Part shown: positions 24,543-36,200 of the stretch, piece after piece
How positions within the stretch are numbered: position 1 is the first letter of the stretch
Layout: every line of letters begins with the position of its first letter
NCBI GenBank assembly: GCA_029721515.1
Contig: CM056561.1
Location: forward strand, 17,661,635 to 17,725,634
Length of the DNA stretch: 64,000 nt
Direction of reading: 5' to 3'
Source of the DNA: Synanceia verrucosa
Taxonomy: Eukaryota > Chordata > Actinopteri > Perciformes > Synanceiidae
Translations under genes and position numbers: made by a program
Notes under the pieces: generated by a model
Told to the model about the DNA's origin: nothing
Database searches by the model: none
The model's input: the letters and a program-made list of their open reading frames with translations, nothing else

Positions 24543-27500
24543 ATGGCTGGACCGAGGAGCTCGAGACGAGAGCGTTTTATGGTTTTTATTGCATTTTTCT
24601 TTGAAATTGTCTCAACAGCGAGTTCCTCTCCTCAAGTGCCACTTTTGATGTGGTCCACTGACGGGTAATATTTTACTTTTGTATTATTTATTTGTCCGTG
24701 AACAAGATGTTCGTCGAGCTAATGTGCTAGCACTTGTTGCTAAATGTGTTCTTCTTGTATCCAGATGAAACTAGTTGGGCGACCTTAACTAGACAACATG
24801 AATCGTTTAAAGACTTAAAAAGAAAAATGCAACGTTTGTTTTGACTCGTTATTTTTAGTTCATTTTGTTCAATATTATAAGTCTCAAAATACTGTAAAAT
24901 TCTGAAATCCACAACTAAACGATTCTGATAAATTCCCACAATTTAATGCGTGTATTTTTTTGCTTCCATACATAATTGAAATGATTCAGTGATGCAGTGA
25001 GTTAACCTTTGGGATCTAAATGGATTAAACTGCTTTTCTATTGATCTGTATTACTTTTAGACGTGTTTCTCTACATGTTCTCGTTATGTACTGTGTATTT
25101 GCAGAGCAATTTCCCTCGACATAAATACATTTTATCTTGTATTTTGATAAACATAAACACATTATAGGTACAGTTCCCTGATGCGTGGAGCAGACAGACA
25201 TTAGATATGAATAACAAGCTGCTCATACATAATGAAAATGAAGGAGAATGTGTACTAAGGTATGGATGGTCAGAGGAAGAGGACATAACATTTAGTTGCG
25301 GGTTTCAATATGTCACTGAGTGTTTTTGTACTCTAAGGGCAAATATTTGTGGATGATTGAAATTGTATGACAGGAGGATCTGACTACTGTTCAGTTGACT
25401 GTAGAAATAAATTGACTTCACTGTGTTACTGTAACTGAGTCTGACTAAGAATTGAAACACAAGACAGTTTTAATGTTATCTTCTGTGTTGACACACTTCC
25501 CTCCATGATATTTGACTGTCTTGACTTAAACGGAAAGTAATTTTGGTGGACTGATCAATGTACTGTGACAAATGCAATTAAAACATTATTGTGTGAGATA
25601 TGACAATTTGTTTTTAATATTTCCCATATGTATAGTTTACCAACACTGGCCTCACCTGCTGCCGGTCACATCACATCCAATGACCAGCTGGCTGCCTACC
25701 TCACCTCTGCCTTTGGCTCTGGCGCCCACACTGTGGTTTTATTTCTGCAGGACAAGGTCAGTCCCTGAGATATGATAACGATATTCCTGCTCTGCAGTAA
25801 ACAGTAGATTGGTTGTAAGCCTGGAAACTGTTGATGTGAAGAGATTCTGAGATTTTAATGGATTTCACTGTGTTGAAGCGGGAGTAGTGAGTCATGTGTA
25901 GTTGCATTGCAGTAAAGTCTCATGTGACACTGTGTGACACTCCTCTCATTCTGGTGTGACAATGAGCTTTGGCTTTCTTCCCCATTCACGGTTCCTCTCC
26001 AATACTATGTTAAGGACTGTTCTCTGCTGTGAACAGAATCATTGTTGTGAATGATATGTATGATTTGTGATATATGCCTTTTTTTGCAGTAACTTACATC
26101 CATCTTGTTGAAAACTAGTTGCAAAGTTTTATTGTATTTATTTGTGTTCAGCTAAGCAAAGATGACTTCACACTCTTTGGTGGTGTGTTTGGAAACAAGG
26201 AGGACAGTGCCTTTCAAAACCTTGAGGTAGGTTTTCATGACTTAACACTAAAGTACTACATTAGGATGATATTCTAATACTATTGGTAAGGTTAATTCTT
26301 TCGACTTTATCCTCCTCAGGCTGCACTGCAGTCTTCACCTTCGTCAGTGACACTCCCTGCATTAGAGTGGTCGGGCTCGTCAGCCATCCCAGCTCTGCTG
26401 CAGGAGAAGCTGGGCGTCTCGCCTGTGCTTGTTGACGCAGACACTCTGTCACATCTCAGCATCAACACATCTGCCAGCAATCTACTGCTCATCAGTCTCC
26501 CTTATTGCACGAGGTAAGATCTCTTTTCTATAGCGTATCAGTAAATTAATTATGTTAAGTTTCATATTCTTTTCGTGACATTGTGAAAATAATCATGTTT
26601 TACTGTTTAATAGCTTGGACAAGTCTTGCAAAGAAATCCTACATGACAATGGTAGGTTCTCATACATCTCATCTCATATGCGTGCATGTGTGTACACATA
26701 CATATATATGTATATATACATATACACGTGTGTGTGTGTGTATATATATCTGCATCTTTTATATATGTATTATGTAGTTATAATTGTGTACCAGTTTTTC
26801 ACATGCATTCAGTTGTAACTAAAGCATATTTTATATTTTACAGATGAGATTATTGGGAAAGTTCTGAGCATCATGAAAGACAAAAATGTCCTGTATACTG
26901 CGATATATACGGGACTCCAGCCATCACGAGTAAGATATTCTAACTAGCACATCAAGTACCAAAATTGTACCCAAAATGTATACAGTAAACAAGTCAAATA
27001 TACAGGTTGTATGAAGACACAAAAGCATTTCAATATTCATTTTGCTTACTTCTCTCTGCAGGTGATTTCAGAGACAGCTATGTCTAGCCATCCTGCAGGA
27101 CGGTCGCTGCAGCAAGCAGCTACCTCAGATCAACCCATCAAACAGCCCATCATGTTTAATGTGTCTGGTAATCCTTGTATAATGCTTTGGGCTCAGAATC
27201 TCAGTGTCAGCCTCTCAAGGGATTCACCATGGATCGACCTCGCTGCAGAAACACCTTCCCTGTCAGGATCCCAGTGCAACGGAAGCAACTCACTGTGAGA
27301 GGACCAGCATGCTTGCATTTATGTCTTTTATTCATAGAACGTCAGTTTGGTTTATTGTTTTAGGGAAATGAGTCATTCTGAATGTATTCCTCTTTTTCCC
27401 TTTAGGCTTGTCCTCACGTACACAAACTACACACTAAGGTAAGGCAATTCATTTCTAATTTAAACGAATGTTTATACGTTTTGGGAACTCTTTCTTATCA

Positions 27501-29101
27501 AGAGTTTGATAAGAAGGTAAATAGCTCTCTTAAAGGTATCAGAGTCACAGATGAATGCTTCAACAACAAGAGGTGTAAAATCTGTGTTCTTGTCCAAGCA
27601 ATAGTCCAACACTTAACCTTCATAAACTACTATCAAACAAATTTAAACAACAAATTAAACTCATAAAAATGTTTTAGAGGTGCTGGCAGGTGTTTTTTTC
27701 CCCTTTTGGACTGAACCTGGCTACCTATTTCCCTCCATTTCCTGTCTTCATGCTAATCCTGCTAAGTTAACTGCCTGCTAACTGTAGCTTCATGTTTTTC
27801 ATATTTCATATTTTTATGTGAGAGTGGTATTAGTCCTCTCATCCAACTCTTGGAAAATCTTCAAATAAGCAAAACAAAAATGTTTAACTATTCCTTGAGT
27901 CCATTTGTTTTAATCCCTTGAACCCATCTGTAAATCTTTCAGTTTACTCTATTGTGTTGAGTATTTGAGCATCATCGCAATGTTAAATATCAAGCCTATG
28001 ATTTATTATTATTGTGTTTTCAATGCCTTCTTTGAATCACTGTCTCATTGTAGAATTTATTCAGCATAATTCAACTTTAGACTATTGTCTTTCTTTTAAT
28101 TTGTATTCAATTAGTTCAGTGGTTAGCACTGTCACCTCACAGCAAGAAGGTAATGGGTTTGATTCCTGTGTGGAGTTTGCATGTTCTCCCCGTGTCTGCG
28201 TGGGTTCTCTCTGGGTACTCCAGCTTCCTCCCATCATCCAAAAACATGCATGGGGATTAGGTTAATTGGTTAATTTAAATTGACCGTAGGTGTGAATGTG
28301 AGTGGTTTTCTGTCTGGCGGTAGAAAATGGATGGATAGTTCAGTTAAGTGTGCCTACACACAGGGACACCATTTGTTAAACAATGAAGAATAATTAATAA
28401 TAACCATTTCATATAAAATTAGCAATTAACACTTTTTTTCACTGACATGCTGTGAGTGAGATGCTCAGCAACACTCCTCTGTTGATCTCCAGCTTTGCCA
28501 TGAGTCGACGGTTCTATCCCGTGTCTGCACGCAACTGGTTCACCTTGGATTCTGTGCAGCTGCGGTCACTGGTCAATGGTCTCACTGCATCTTTTATCGG
28601 GAGCCGCAACATATACGCCCCTGCGGAGTATTCCTTCCACTGCCAATCCGTCACCAGCTTCCGAGATGCTCTGCTAGTGCCCAACAACACCAACGTGAAC
28701 ACCACACAGTGGAGGCTCAATTTTATTGACTTCCAGGTACGACTGAAGCACTGCTTTTTATATCCTGCCATTCAATATTTCTTCAGAAAGTACATTTCTA
28801 ACAGAGAGTATTTTTTGAAAGTGTTCAGGTGTTTCTTTAGTCTTCCTGTTCATTGAGTTTTTTTTTGTTGTTTTTTTTCCCTAAACAGATTCAGGGCTTT
28901 GGTTTGGCCAACAGCACAGACTTCTCCTATGCCAGTGACTGTGCAGGATTCTTCACCCCAGGGATTTGGATGGGGCTGCTGACCTCACTGCTCATGCTGT
29001 TCATTTTCGTGTACGGCCTTCACATGATCATGCAGCTAAACACCATGGATCGATTTGATGACCCCAAAGGCCCATCGATTTCAGTGCCTCAGTCGGAATA
29101 A
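24543..29101 (+). CDS. atp6ap1: V-type proton ATPase subunit S1 (Ac45)
   Basis: Ten exons join in frame: 24543-24664, 25636-25756, 26152-26226, 26320-26513, 26614-26651, 26844-26929, 27062-27294, 27406-27438, 28457-28736 and 28889-29101. The product is 464 aa (human about 470). Ac45 is an accessory glycoprotein of the V-ATPase Vo sector that aids its assembly and sorting in secretory and lysosomal membranes. Seen here: an N-terminal hydrophobic signal (FMVFIAFFFEIVSTA); a luminal domain with many N-glycosylation sequons, such as NVSG, NLSV, NYTL and NSTD; the conserved block RRFYPVSARNWFTLDSV; a single C-terminal transmembrane helix (GIWMGLLTSLLMLFIFVYGL); and a short cytosolic tail MDRFDDPKGPSISVPQSE with the FDD motif. 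The acceptor of exon 9 was chosen to keep frame (AG at 28455-28456). AATAAA is at 29810-29815. Confidence 0.95.
26690..26770. repeat. TA/TG microsatellite in atp6ap1 intron 5
   Basis: Alternating purine-pyrimidine tract: (TA/CA) steps, then 'gtgtgtgtgtgtg', then more TA. It lies between exons 5 and 6. It is a simple repeat. Confidence 0.8.
28110..28345 (+). repeat. Dispersed SINE-like repeat copy in atp6ap1 intron 8
   Basis: The copy reads 'tcagtggttagcactgtcacctcacagcaagaaggt..', with a degraded tRNA-like head, followed by 'ggagtttgcatgttctcc', 'aaaacatgca' and 'aaattgaccgtaggtgtgaa'. It ends at 'aaaatggatggat'. Reverse copies lie at 59930-60245 and 48834-48960, and a 3' fragment at 1012-1105. 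It is a common type of fish interspersed repeat; the family name is not given because I could not verify it. Confidence 0.75.
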
Positions 29102-29111
29102 ATCGCTCCTG

Positions 29112-29112
<1 letters not shown>

Positions 29113-29142
<30 letters not shown>
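29113..29142. repeat. (CA)n microsatellite in atp6ap1 3' UTR
   Basis: About 15 uninterrupted ca units begin 11 bases after the stop codon. It is likely to be polymorphic in length. Confidence 0.95.
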
Positions 29143-29144
<2 letters not shown>

Positions 29145-29809
29145 CTCAGTCCTTCAGTGCCTCCAACGATAGTCCCTCCTGTCAGTGTGTAGGCCTTTTT
29201 TTTTAGTCCACCAGATAAACCCCTTTCCCCTGATATTCCCTCCTGCGATTCTTTTTTTTTCCCCCTGAATCCTACCACATCTTTGGGATACTGTCATCTT
29301 GAAAGGCACATTCCAATTCATCTCTCTGCATTTGCAACTGCCAAAGTAGATGCACATTTTATGAGATTATGAGTGCATGTGCTAAAAAAAAATATGTTTT
29401 TGTGCCACTGTTGGCCAGAAACTGTGTATTTAAAGTAATTAGCAATAATTTCTCATAACAGAGAATGTCTTCTGTTCCAGCATGAATGTGACTGCTGGAT
29501 GTTGTAGGACTGCATCAGACCTCAATTGTTCATTTTTTTCCAACAAGCTGTATTTAAAGACTACTGGTTATGAAAGAAGTGCCTGTATATAAAGAGCAGA
29601 CTGTTTATAACTGTTTTGGAATTGCCTTTCAAATCCAACTCAAGTGCCACATTTTAATACAATATTTTCTTGACCAGTAATTTATTGACTTTCTCTTGTT
29701 TACCCTGAAAGTTCACCCTTGCTTCAGTGCCTCCATTCATTTTTTTGTCAAACGAGTTAATGTGCAATTGCAGTAACATGTACATTGTATTTAACTGAAA
29801 ATAAAGATA

Positions 29810-29815
29810 TGTATA
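29810..29815 (+). terminator. AATAAA poly(A) signal, atp6ap1
   Basis: A canonical hexamer lies about 710 bp after the stop codon. It is followed by a GT-rich stretch (gtataagttgtgtatt), as expected downstream of a cleavage site. This gives atp6ap1 a 3' UTR of about 0.7 kb and leaves about 230 bp before the next gene starts. Confidence 0.7.
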
Positions 29816-29933
29816 AGTTGTGTATTTAATTGGGCTGTTTCAATTCATGGACAACTAATGTGTCATGTTTAACTCCAACCAAATGAACTACCTTTCTGAC
29901 TCTGTCAATTTGCGTAATTTCCGTGCCAACTCC

Positions 29934-29950
29934 GTTGCCATCGTTACAAC
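29934..29950. promoter_or_regulatory. Candidate RFX X-box half-site pair upstream of pifo
   Basis: The sequence gttgccatcgttacaac lies about 110 bp before the pifo ATG. On the minus strand it contains a perfect RFX half-site (GGCAAC) 3 bp from a weaker one (GTTGTA). RFX factors drive ciliary genes, and pitchfork is a ciliary protein. The match is imperfect, so this is a suggestion only. Confidence 0.35.
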
Positions 29951-30058
29951 AAATGAAAACAAGGCGTTGTCACCAGTCTAGACGCATCATGTGTGGCTAC
30001 GTAACTATTTAACGTAGCTTTTTTCCGTTGGGTTTCTTGACCGCAAGTTGTTCCCAAG

Positions 30059-33000
30059 ATGTCAGCAACTCCTGTTCAGAGAGTCGCTTTCGGCAGCTGT
30101 CAGGACAGGAGGCTGTTTCCCTGCCATTTTGCACCAGACCGGCTCGGAAACCAAATGCCACGACAGGAAGCAACGCACGTTGGGCCTGGTCGCTATGACA
30201 ACCACGAGGTTCGTCTCTTAATTAAATGACTATCACATATGCAGAAAAAAATGTCCTCATACAGATGTCAGTGTTGTTTACATGCACAATATCTCCGTTA
30301 AATAATTATATGAGTCCTGGACACACATGCACTTTCTCAATCACACTCACTCACATCTACAAGCTGGACTCCACAAATGTCTGAAAAAAAAAAAAACAAA
30401 CAAAAAAAACGGTATACTACACTTACTGTACTTTATATGTCAGACTTTTATATTTCTATTTTTATCATAGTTTGTCATTAATTACACCTGGTACTATTTC
30501 ATATTCTATCATAATTTGCATTAATCTCTCGGACTTTATCACAATCTGCACCTGGCATTCCTCTTATGTAGCCTATATTATAGTATATACAGTATTTTGG
30601 TACTTGACATTTTATTGATATTTTATTATATCCTATTTTATTTTTATTTCCTTGAACCCTGTGAGTTTCCATTTTTCAAGCTGCTGGAACTGAATTTCTC
30701 TGTGAGATGAGTAAATCTATCTATCTACATGAAGGCTAAATCTTTTCATTTCCTTCACAGTTTGGCACCATAATCTTTGATTTGCAAAAGACACCGAGGA
30801 GTAAGAAGGGATATAGTCTCGCTGCCAGGACTGCAGCCCGCTTCCCACCCTGTTGCCAGGTGATAAATGAGACACAAAATAACCTCAAACAAGTTACCTG
30901 CTCCATATCAACCATGAAGGCTGTTAGCACAGAGGCTGGTGTGTGTCAACCAGTATTAACCATGGAGTCACAGGAGCAGTGGTGAAATGTAGAAATAGCC
31001 TATATACTCCAATAACCCTGTACCGAGATGAACTTATACTTTTCTTGAGTATTTTTATTTTATGCTATCATACTTACCCTCCATCAATACAATCTGGAAG
31101 TTACTATTGGGCATTGTATACTGTATATCTGATAATATCAGTTGGCGACATCTAGTGGTTAGGTTGCAGATTGCAGACTATTTCTTTTCTCAGCCTTTCT
31201 GGTGGCAGAACAGAACAGTAATGTCATTCAGTCTATTGAGAAATAATATATAAACTAATGATACATTTTACATGAATTCATGTTTTTAAATTACCATAAG
31301 TCATGCATTAGGTAAGCATTTAATATGCTTTGTTTTTATAAAGTGTTTTCTAACTTGCTGAGAGAACATTTGAGTATACAGTGTTTACTTTATGATGTTC
31401 TCCACCAAGTTCAGTTTATTTGCCCACTCATTCCAACAGCTGCAAATATTTTATAAGAGGTACTTTCCAAAGCCTGGTTGTCCCAGTTTCTACATAATAC
31501 TTTAAAACTGACACTGCTCTTGTTTTTTATTTTTTTATTTTTATTTTTTTTTAAATTTTGTTTACAGAGATTGACTCATATTGGGGAATAAAAAACAGTG
31601 GTGGAGGAATATTTTATAAGAGGTGCTTTCCAAAGCCTGGTTGTCCCAGTTTCTACATAATACTTTAAAACTGACACTGCTCTTGTTGTTGTTGTTTTTG
31701 TTTTTTAATTTTGTTTACAGAGACTGACTCATATTGGGGGATAAATAACAGTGGTGGAGGAATATTTTATAAGAGGTGCTTTCCAAAGCCCGGTTGTCCC
31801 AGTTTCTACATAATACTTTAAAACTGACACTGCTCTTGTTGTTGTTGTTGTTTTTTAATTTTGTTTACAGAGATTGACTCATATTGGGGGATAAAAAACA
31901 GTGGTGGAGGAATATTTTATAAGAGGTGCTTTCCAAAGCCTGGTTGTCCCAGTTTCTACATAATACTTTAAAAGTGACACTGCTCTTGTTTTTTTTTTTT
32001 TTTGTTTTTTTTTTATTTTGTTTATGGAGCTTGACTCATATTGGGGAATAAAAAACAGTGGTGGAGGAATTATTCAGATCTTTTACTCAAGTAAATGTAC
32101 TTATAACACATTGTAAAATCAGTATAGTCAGGAATTTATACTTTAAGTGCTGAAAGATTAAATGCAGAAAAAAGTCCCCTGTACTATATATTACATATTA
32201 TACCATTAGATTCTTTTCACTCATGCATTGTTGTAAAATCAGGATGTTACTGTTGTAGCTGGTTGAAGTGGAGGGCCTAGTCTATAATTGTAAAAATGAT
32301 GTGTAGGAGCCATGCATTGAGTTGAGTTGAGTGTAATTATACATCCCACCACTAGGTGGTATTTCGGTACAGACCATCTCAGGTGTTGTTGATTGGGAAA
32401 GAAGCAAACTATTGTCTCCATGATGCATCATGAAACACATTGGAACTGAAGGCTATAAATGGACATAGAAACGGTTATGCGACATAAATAAACGCCGTTA
32501 TGTAGCCTATAGTAGCCCGTTGGTAACATATAGTTTTCTCACGTGAGCGCCAAACAATTAGGATTAATTTGCAGCAGCAGCTAAAGTAGACTAACACGTT
32601 TGTACTTCGAGTTAATTCAACGAAGTGAAAGACAGATTCATTATTGTTGGACAAATGCTACGGTGGATGCATGAGACTGCAGCAAGCTATAATGAAGTGC
32701 ACTGCGGTAAGTAAACGAGACATAGTGTGTGGTACAGGCCGAGTTTGGCCAAAGGACATTTAGGTTCCTGCCAGTTATTGTAGGTGTTACAGACTGGTTA
32801 AATGAGCAAACATGCTGTAGGCCTATGTATGTATAACTTTGTGGTCGAACTTGTTAAAAGTGATGGACACAAAGGATTATGGACACTGTTGGGAAAGTGA
32901 GCTCCATGATATAATCTGGATTTTGTTTTCTGAGCACTTCCAAACAGTTCAGATGAATCAGCAGCCAGAAGCGGCTAAAGTAGGCGAATAGGACTTATAG

Positions 33001-33216
33001 TTCCTACATAATAAATATTTGTCCTTAAGGATTAATCTGCTGTTTATTTTGTTCGTCATGAATTTATTTTGTTATTAAGATTTCAGAAAATAATGAAGCA
33101 TGCTGTCTGGATTAACCAGAGCCCATGTTAACACCTTCACAATGTTTGCTTTGTCCAATCAACAGTCCAAAATCTTTCTAGAATATGAAGAAGACATACT
33201 TTATTCATTGCTGAAT

Positions 33217-33255
<39 letters not shown>

Positions 33256-36200
33256 AACACATTGCATACACAGGTCTGAATACACACACACACACTTCAA
33301 ACAGGACCTATACTCATGCAATTGAACGGAGAGATGTCAGAGCAAAGAGAGCCATATGTAAGTGCCCTGTGCAGTTGGGGAGTTCAGTGCCTTGCTCTGC
33401 AGTGTCCAGGAAGAGGAGGACCTGGCACATTTCCCACTATTAGTCCACATTCTTTCTTGTCTCTCGTCCCTTGCAAAGTCCCCCAGAGTTATGGAAATGT
33501 AGTGTTAAATGTCTGGAATACCGGTTTAATATTTTTTTTTATCCAATTTTAATCAGCAGATGGCAAACCCTTCCCCGCAACACTACCAACAGGATCAAAC
33601 CTGGTCCAGAGTCCCCCCTCCTGGAAAAACACCTTTCAGCTCAACCACACCGAGGTTCAGAAGCATGTCCTGTACAGCCGAGGACAGCCCAGGGTGAGGA
33701 AGAGTCGCACACAGACACACAATGCTGGACTGGGCTGACAGATGTGAACTTTGTGATACAGGCCTGGGACCTATGTTCATAGTGCAGTGACAAACAGGAA
33801 AGTGAGCTGGCCGATGTGTTTCGGGAAACCAGAATGGTCCAGACTGCCTCAGATGGAGAAGAAGTCGCTCAGAGTGAAGGTAATGAAAATGCATAATGTT
33901 TTTCAAAATTAAAACAGGGAAACAAAATTTAAAAAAATACATAAAAAAAGTGTGTGTGTGTGTGTGTATATATATGGTTTATTTATACATATGTTTTTAT
34001 ATATATTTATACATGTAAATATATATATATATATGTATATATATATTTATCCATATATATATATTTATCCATATACACACACTCCTGATCAAAATTTTAA
34101 GACCACAGTCTTTAAAAGCAAAAAAGTGGGTTTAGTGTCATTTTATGTCAGGTATCTACACTGTCATGACCTCCTGATGGCAAAGACAAAAAAAAACTCT
34201 CTCGTTGAACGCAGTCGGATTGCATTACGCTGCATCTGCAAGACCACTCCCAATATTTATAATGTAAACAAAAGTCATCAGAAATACTTATTATAGTGTG
34301 TTGAATGATTTCTTTGCAGTACAAATCGAAAAGAGTTGTAAAAAATAGGTTTTATAGCATGTTGAAAATTGTCAGAAAAAGTCATACTATAGTATGTCGA
34401 AAAAGTCCAAAAATGACAATTTTTAAAATGTCAAAAAACGTCATCAGAAAGTCTTATTATAGTGTTTTAAATGATTTTATAGCAGAACAAGTCGAAAAAA
34501 GTTGAAAAAAATAGGTTTTATAGCATGTTGAAAATTGTAAAAAAAAAATCATACTATAGTATGTCGAAAATGTGCAAAAATGATAATTTTTAAAGTATCC
34601 AAATAAGTCACCAGAAAGACTTATTGCAGTGTGTTGAATGATTTTATAGCAGAACAAGTCGAAAAAAGTTGCAAAAACTAGGTTTTATAGCATGTTGAAA
34701 ATTGTAAAAAAAAAGTTTTACTATAGTATGTCGAAAAAGTCCAAAAATGACATTTTTTTAAAATGTCAAAAACCGTCATCAGAAAGACTTATTATAGTGT
34801 GTTGAATGATTTTATATCAGAACAAGTCGAAAAAAGTTGCAAAAACTAGGTTTTATAGCATGTTGAAAATTGTTAAAAAAAAGTCATACTATAGTATGTC
34901 GAAAAAGTCCAAAAATGACATTTTTTAAAATGTCAAAAACCGTCATCAGAAAGTCTTATTGTAGTGTTTTGAATGACTTCATAGCAGAACAAGTCGAAAA
35001 AAGTTGAAAAAACTAGGTTTTATAGCATGTTGAAAATTGTAAAAAAAAAAAGTCATTCTATAGTAAGTCGAAAAAAATCCAAAAATGACATTTTTAAAAT
35101 GTCAAAAATTGTCATCAGAAAGACTTATTATAGTATTTTGAAAGATTTTATAGCAGAACAAGTCGAAAAAAGTTGAAAAAACTAGGTTTTATCGCATGAC
35201 GAAAATTGTTAAAAAAAAAAAAGTCATAATTGTTAAAAAAAAAAAAAGTCATACTATAGTATGTCGAAAAAGTCCAAAAATGACTATTTTTAAAATGTCA
35301 AAAAACGTCATCAGAAAGACTTATTATAGTGTGTTGAATGATTTTATAGCAGAACAAGTCAAAAAAAGGTGAAAAAACTAGGTTTTATAGCATGTTGAAA
35401 ACTGTAAAAAAAAGTCATACTAGAGTATGTCGAAAAAGTCCAAAAATGTCAATTTTTAAAGTATCCAAATGAGTCACCAGAAAGGCTTATTATAGTGTTT
35501 TGAATAATTTTATAGCAGAACAAGTCGAAAAAACTTGAAAAAACTAGGATTTGTAGTATGTTGAAAATTGTAAAAAAAAAAAGTCATACTATAGTATGTC
35601 GAAAAAGTCCAAAAATGTCAATTTTTAAAGTATCCAAATGAGTCACCAGAAAGGCTTATTATAGTGTTTTGAATGATTTTATTGCAGAACAAGTCGAAAA
35701 AAGTTGAAAAACTAGGTTTTATAGCATTTTGAAAATAGAAAAAAAGTCATACTATATATAGTATGTCGAAAAAGTCCAAAAATTACTATTTTTTTAAAAT
35801 GTCAAAAAATGTCATCCGAAAGACTTATTATAGTATTTTGAATGATTTTATTGCAGAACAAGTCGAAAAAAGTTGAAAAATTAGGTTTTATAGCATTTTG
35901 AAAATTAAAAAAAAAAGTCATACTATAGTATGTCGAAAAAGTCCAAAAATGACAATTTTTAAAATGTCAAAAAACGTCATCAGAAAGACTTATTATAGTG
36001 TTGAATGATTTTATAGCAGAACAAGTCGAAAAAAGTTGAAAGAACTAGGTTTTATAGCATGTTGGAAATTGTAAAAAAAAAGTCATACTATAGAATGTCG
36101 AAAAAGTCCAAAAATGAAATTTTTTAAAATGTCAAAAAAACGTCATCAGAAAGTCTTATTATAGTGTGTTGAATGATTTTATAGCAGAACAAGTCGAAAA

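Noticed and set aside
33952..34296. Open frame of 114 codons
   Set aside because: Its first half is translated microsatellite. Only the MAKTKKNS.. part carries meaning, as a transposase remnant, which is listed as a mobile element.
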